NCBI RefSeq assembly: GCF_021531495.1
Contig: NZ_JADYTY010000001.1
Location: 62,001-126,000, forward strand
From: Anaerovibrio lipolyticus
GTDB lineage: Bacteria; Bacillota; Negativicutes; Selenomonadales; Selenomonadaceae
Direction of reading: 5' to 3'
Length of the DNA: 64,000 nucleotides
Positions 63,088-64,000 of this stretch are shown here, in pieces. Positions within the stretch are counted from its first letter, which is position 1. Each line of letters starts with the position of its first letter. The notes beneath the pieces are model-generated. The model saw nothing but the letters and a program-made list of their open reading frames with translations, did no database searches and was not told the DNA's origin. The position numbers were made by a program, and so were the translations under genes.

Positions 63088-64000
63088 ATGCTAAAAGATA
63101 AAAATATTATTTTGGGTGTAACTGGCGGTATTGCTGCCTACAAATGTGTGGATCTGGTTAGCCGTCTGCGGAAGCAGGGGGCTAATGTTCATGTGATTCT
63201 CACCAAGGGTGCCCAGAATTTTGTTACAGAAACTGCTATGCGGGAAATCAGCGGTAATCCTGTTGTAACCTCCATGTGGCAGGAAATACAGCAGTATGAT
63301 GTGGAGCATATTGCCTTGGCTCGGCTGGCTGATGTGGTGCTGGTGGCTCCGGCAACAGCTAATGTTATTGCCAAATGTGCCTGTGGCATGGCAGATGATA
63401 TGCTGACCACCACCTTGCTGGCTACTAAGGCGCCAGTGTTTTTTGCGCCGGCTATGAACACCAATATGTATGAAAACTCTATAACCCAGCAGAATCTTCA
63501 TACTCTGCAGGAAAGGGGCTGTCATATTATAGATCCGGCTGCAGGCCATTTGGCTTGTGGTACTAGTGGTGTAGGCAGAATGCCTGAGCCACAGGAATTG
63601 GTGGAAATATTGGTAGATTTCTTTGCTACAGGCAAGGAACTTGCTGAGCCAGATGAGGCCGATTCTCGCCAGCATCTGGCTGAGGAGTTGGACTTTAGCG
63701 GTCTAAATATTCTGGTAACGGCTGCTGGCACCAGAGAGCCAATAGATCCTGTTAGGTATATTGGCAATCGTTCCAGCGGCAAAATGGGCTATGCCATTGC
63801 TGAGGCAGCTAGAGATTTGGGGGCCAATGTAACCCTTATTTCCGGCCCATCTGCTTTGACACCTTTGGCTGGAGTAAATTTCTTTAAGGTGGAATCTGCT
63901 AGAGATATGCGTCGTCTGGTACTGGAAAACTTCCCAGAAAGCCAGATTGTGATTAAGGCTGCTGCGGTGGCAGATTACCGGGTAAAGAATGTAGCGGATC
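63088..64000 (+). CDS. coaBC: CoaBC, phosphopantothenoylcysteine decarboxylase/synthetase (partial)
   Basis: The bifunctional enzyme makes and decarboxylates 4'-phosphopantothenoylcysteine in coenzyme A synthesis. The N-terminal CoaC flavoprotein half shows GVTGGIAAYKCVDLVSRLR, FFAPAMNTNMYENS (PxMNxxMW-like) and the Cys in GHLACGTSGVGRM. The CoaB half begins near residue 205 with NILVTAAGTREPIDPVRYIG and SSGKMGYAIAEAA. The frame is still open at the right edge, so the C-terminal part is missing here only because the window ends. Confidence 0.95.
   Translation, partial: MLKDKNIILGVTGGIAAYKCVDLVSRLRKQGANVHVILTKGAQNFVTETAMREISGNPVVTSMWQEIQQYDVEHIALARLADVVLVAPATANVIAKCACGMADDMLTTTLLATKAPVFFAPAMNTNMYENSITQQNLHTLQERGCHIIDPAAGHLACGTSGVGRMPEPQELVEILVDFFATGKELAEPDEADSRQHLAEELDFSGLNILVTAAGTREPIDPVRYIGNRSSGKMGYAIAEAARDLGANVTLISGPSALTPLAGVNFFKVESARDMRRLVLENFPESQIVIKAAAVADYRVKNVAD

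Overview
The window looks like a chromosomal segment of a diderm Firmicute of the class Negativicutes (Selenomonas/Anaerovibrio-like). This is inferred from gene order, not from a marker gene. Firmicutes clusters are intact (yggS-sepF-ylmH-divIVA-lspA-rluD-pyrR; yloC-remA-gmk-rpoZ-coaBC; ribF-rpsO-pnp), together with hfq and miaA. Base composition is moderate, Shine-Dalgarno sites are strong, and most genes are on the + strand.

Core block 1 (1-21.7 kb). A metal-binding lipoprotein gene on the minus strand has a Fur-like box. It is followed by ribF, rpsO (own promoter, structured leader, terminator), pnp, a YczE-cytidylate-kinase fusion, an Rrf2 regulator, a RodZ-like protein, two radical SAM enzymes flanking nrdR, pgeF, yggS, the sepF-ylmH-divIVA cell-division genes, lspA, rluD, pyrR, an MBL hydrolase, miaA, hfq, dut, rarA and a 76-residue protein of unknown function.

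Accessory block (21.7-51.0 kb) is the unusual part. Module A (21.8-28.1 kb) encodes an MBL/beta-CASP-like protein, a coiled-coil protein with a GrpE-like tail, a 968-residue Hsp70 with a long helical C-terminal extension, and a WYL regulator. It is bracketed by about 110-bp direct repeats made of the 3' end of the 76-residue gene plus its terminator. A gene-poor 2.1 kb stretch follows, with a truncated Rpn-family gene and several nested palindromic and tandem repeats. Module B (30.24-51.04 kb) is one tightly packed + strand run of 16 genes. It begins with contractile-injection parts: a DUF4280 PAAR-like tip fused to an AHH nuclease, an Imm11/DUF1629-like immunity protein, a candidate 743-residue sheath, an Hcp-like tube, a VgrG-like spike and two possible baseplate proteins. 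It continues with a chaperone set: a lidless DnaK, two GrpE-like proteins, a degenerate Hsp70, a pure coiled-coil protein, an Hsp70-vWA fusion, two small paralogues whose N-terminal domain also begins the next gene, a 934-residue Hsp70-like protein, and a last protein with a possible baseplate-like N-terminus. No ClpV-type AAA+ unfoldase and no TssJ/L/M-like membrane complex was seen. My main proposal is an Hsp70-driven contractile injection system in which several specialised Hsp70s and their exchange factors replace the usual AAA+ recycling machinery. This is inference.

Core block 2 (51.1-64.0 kb) holds metY, thiamine pyrophosphokinase (minus strand), a ProX-type deacylase, priA, a tandem dynamin-like GTPase, dapF, yloC, remA, gmk, rpoZ and the beginning of coaBC, which runs off the right edge. 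No tRNA, rRNA, CRISPR array, integrase or intact transposase was recognised.
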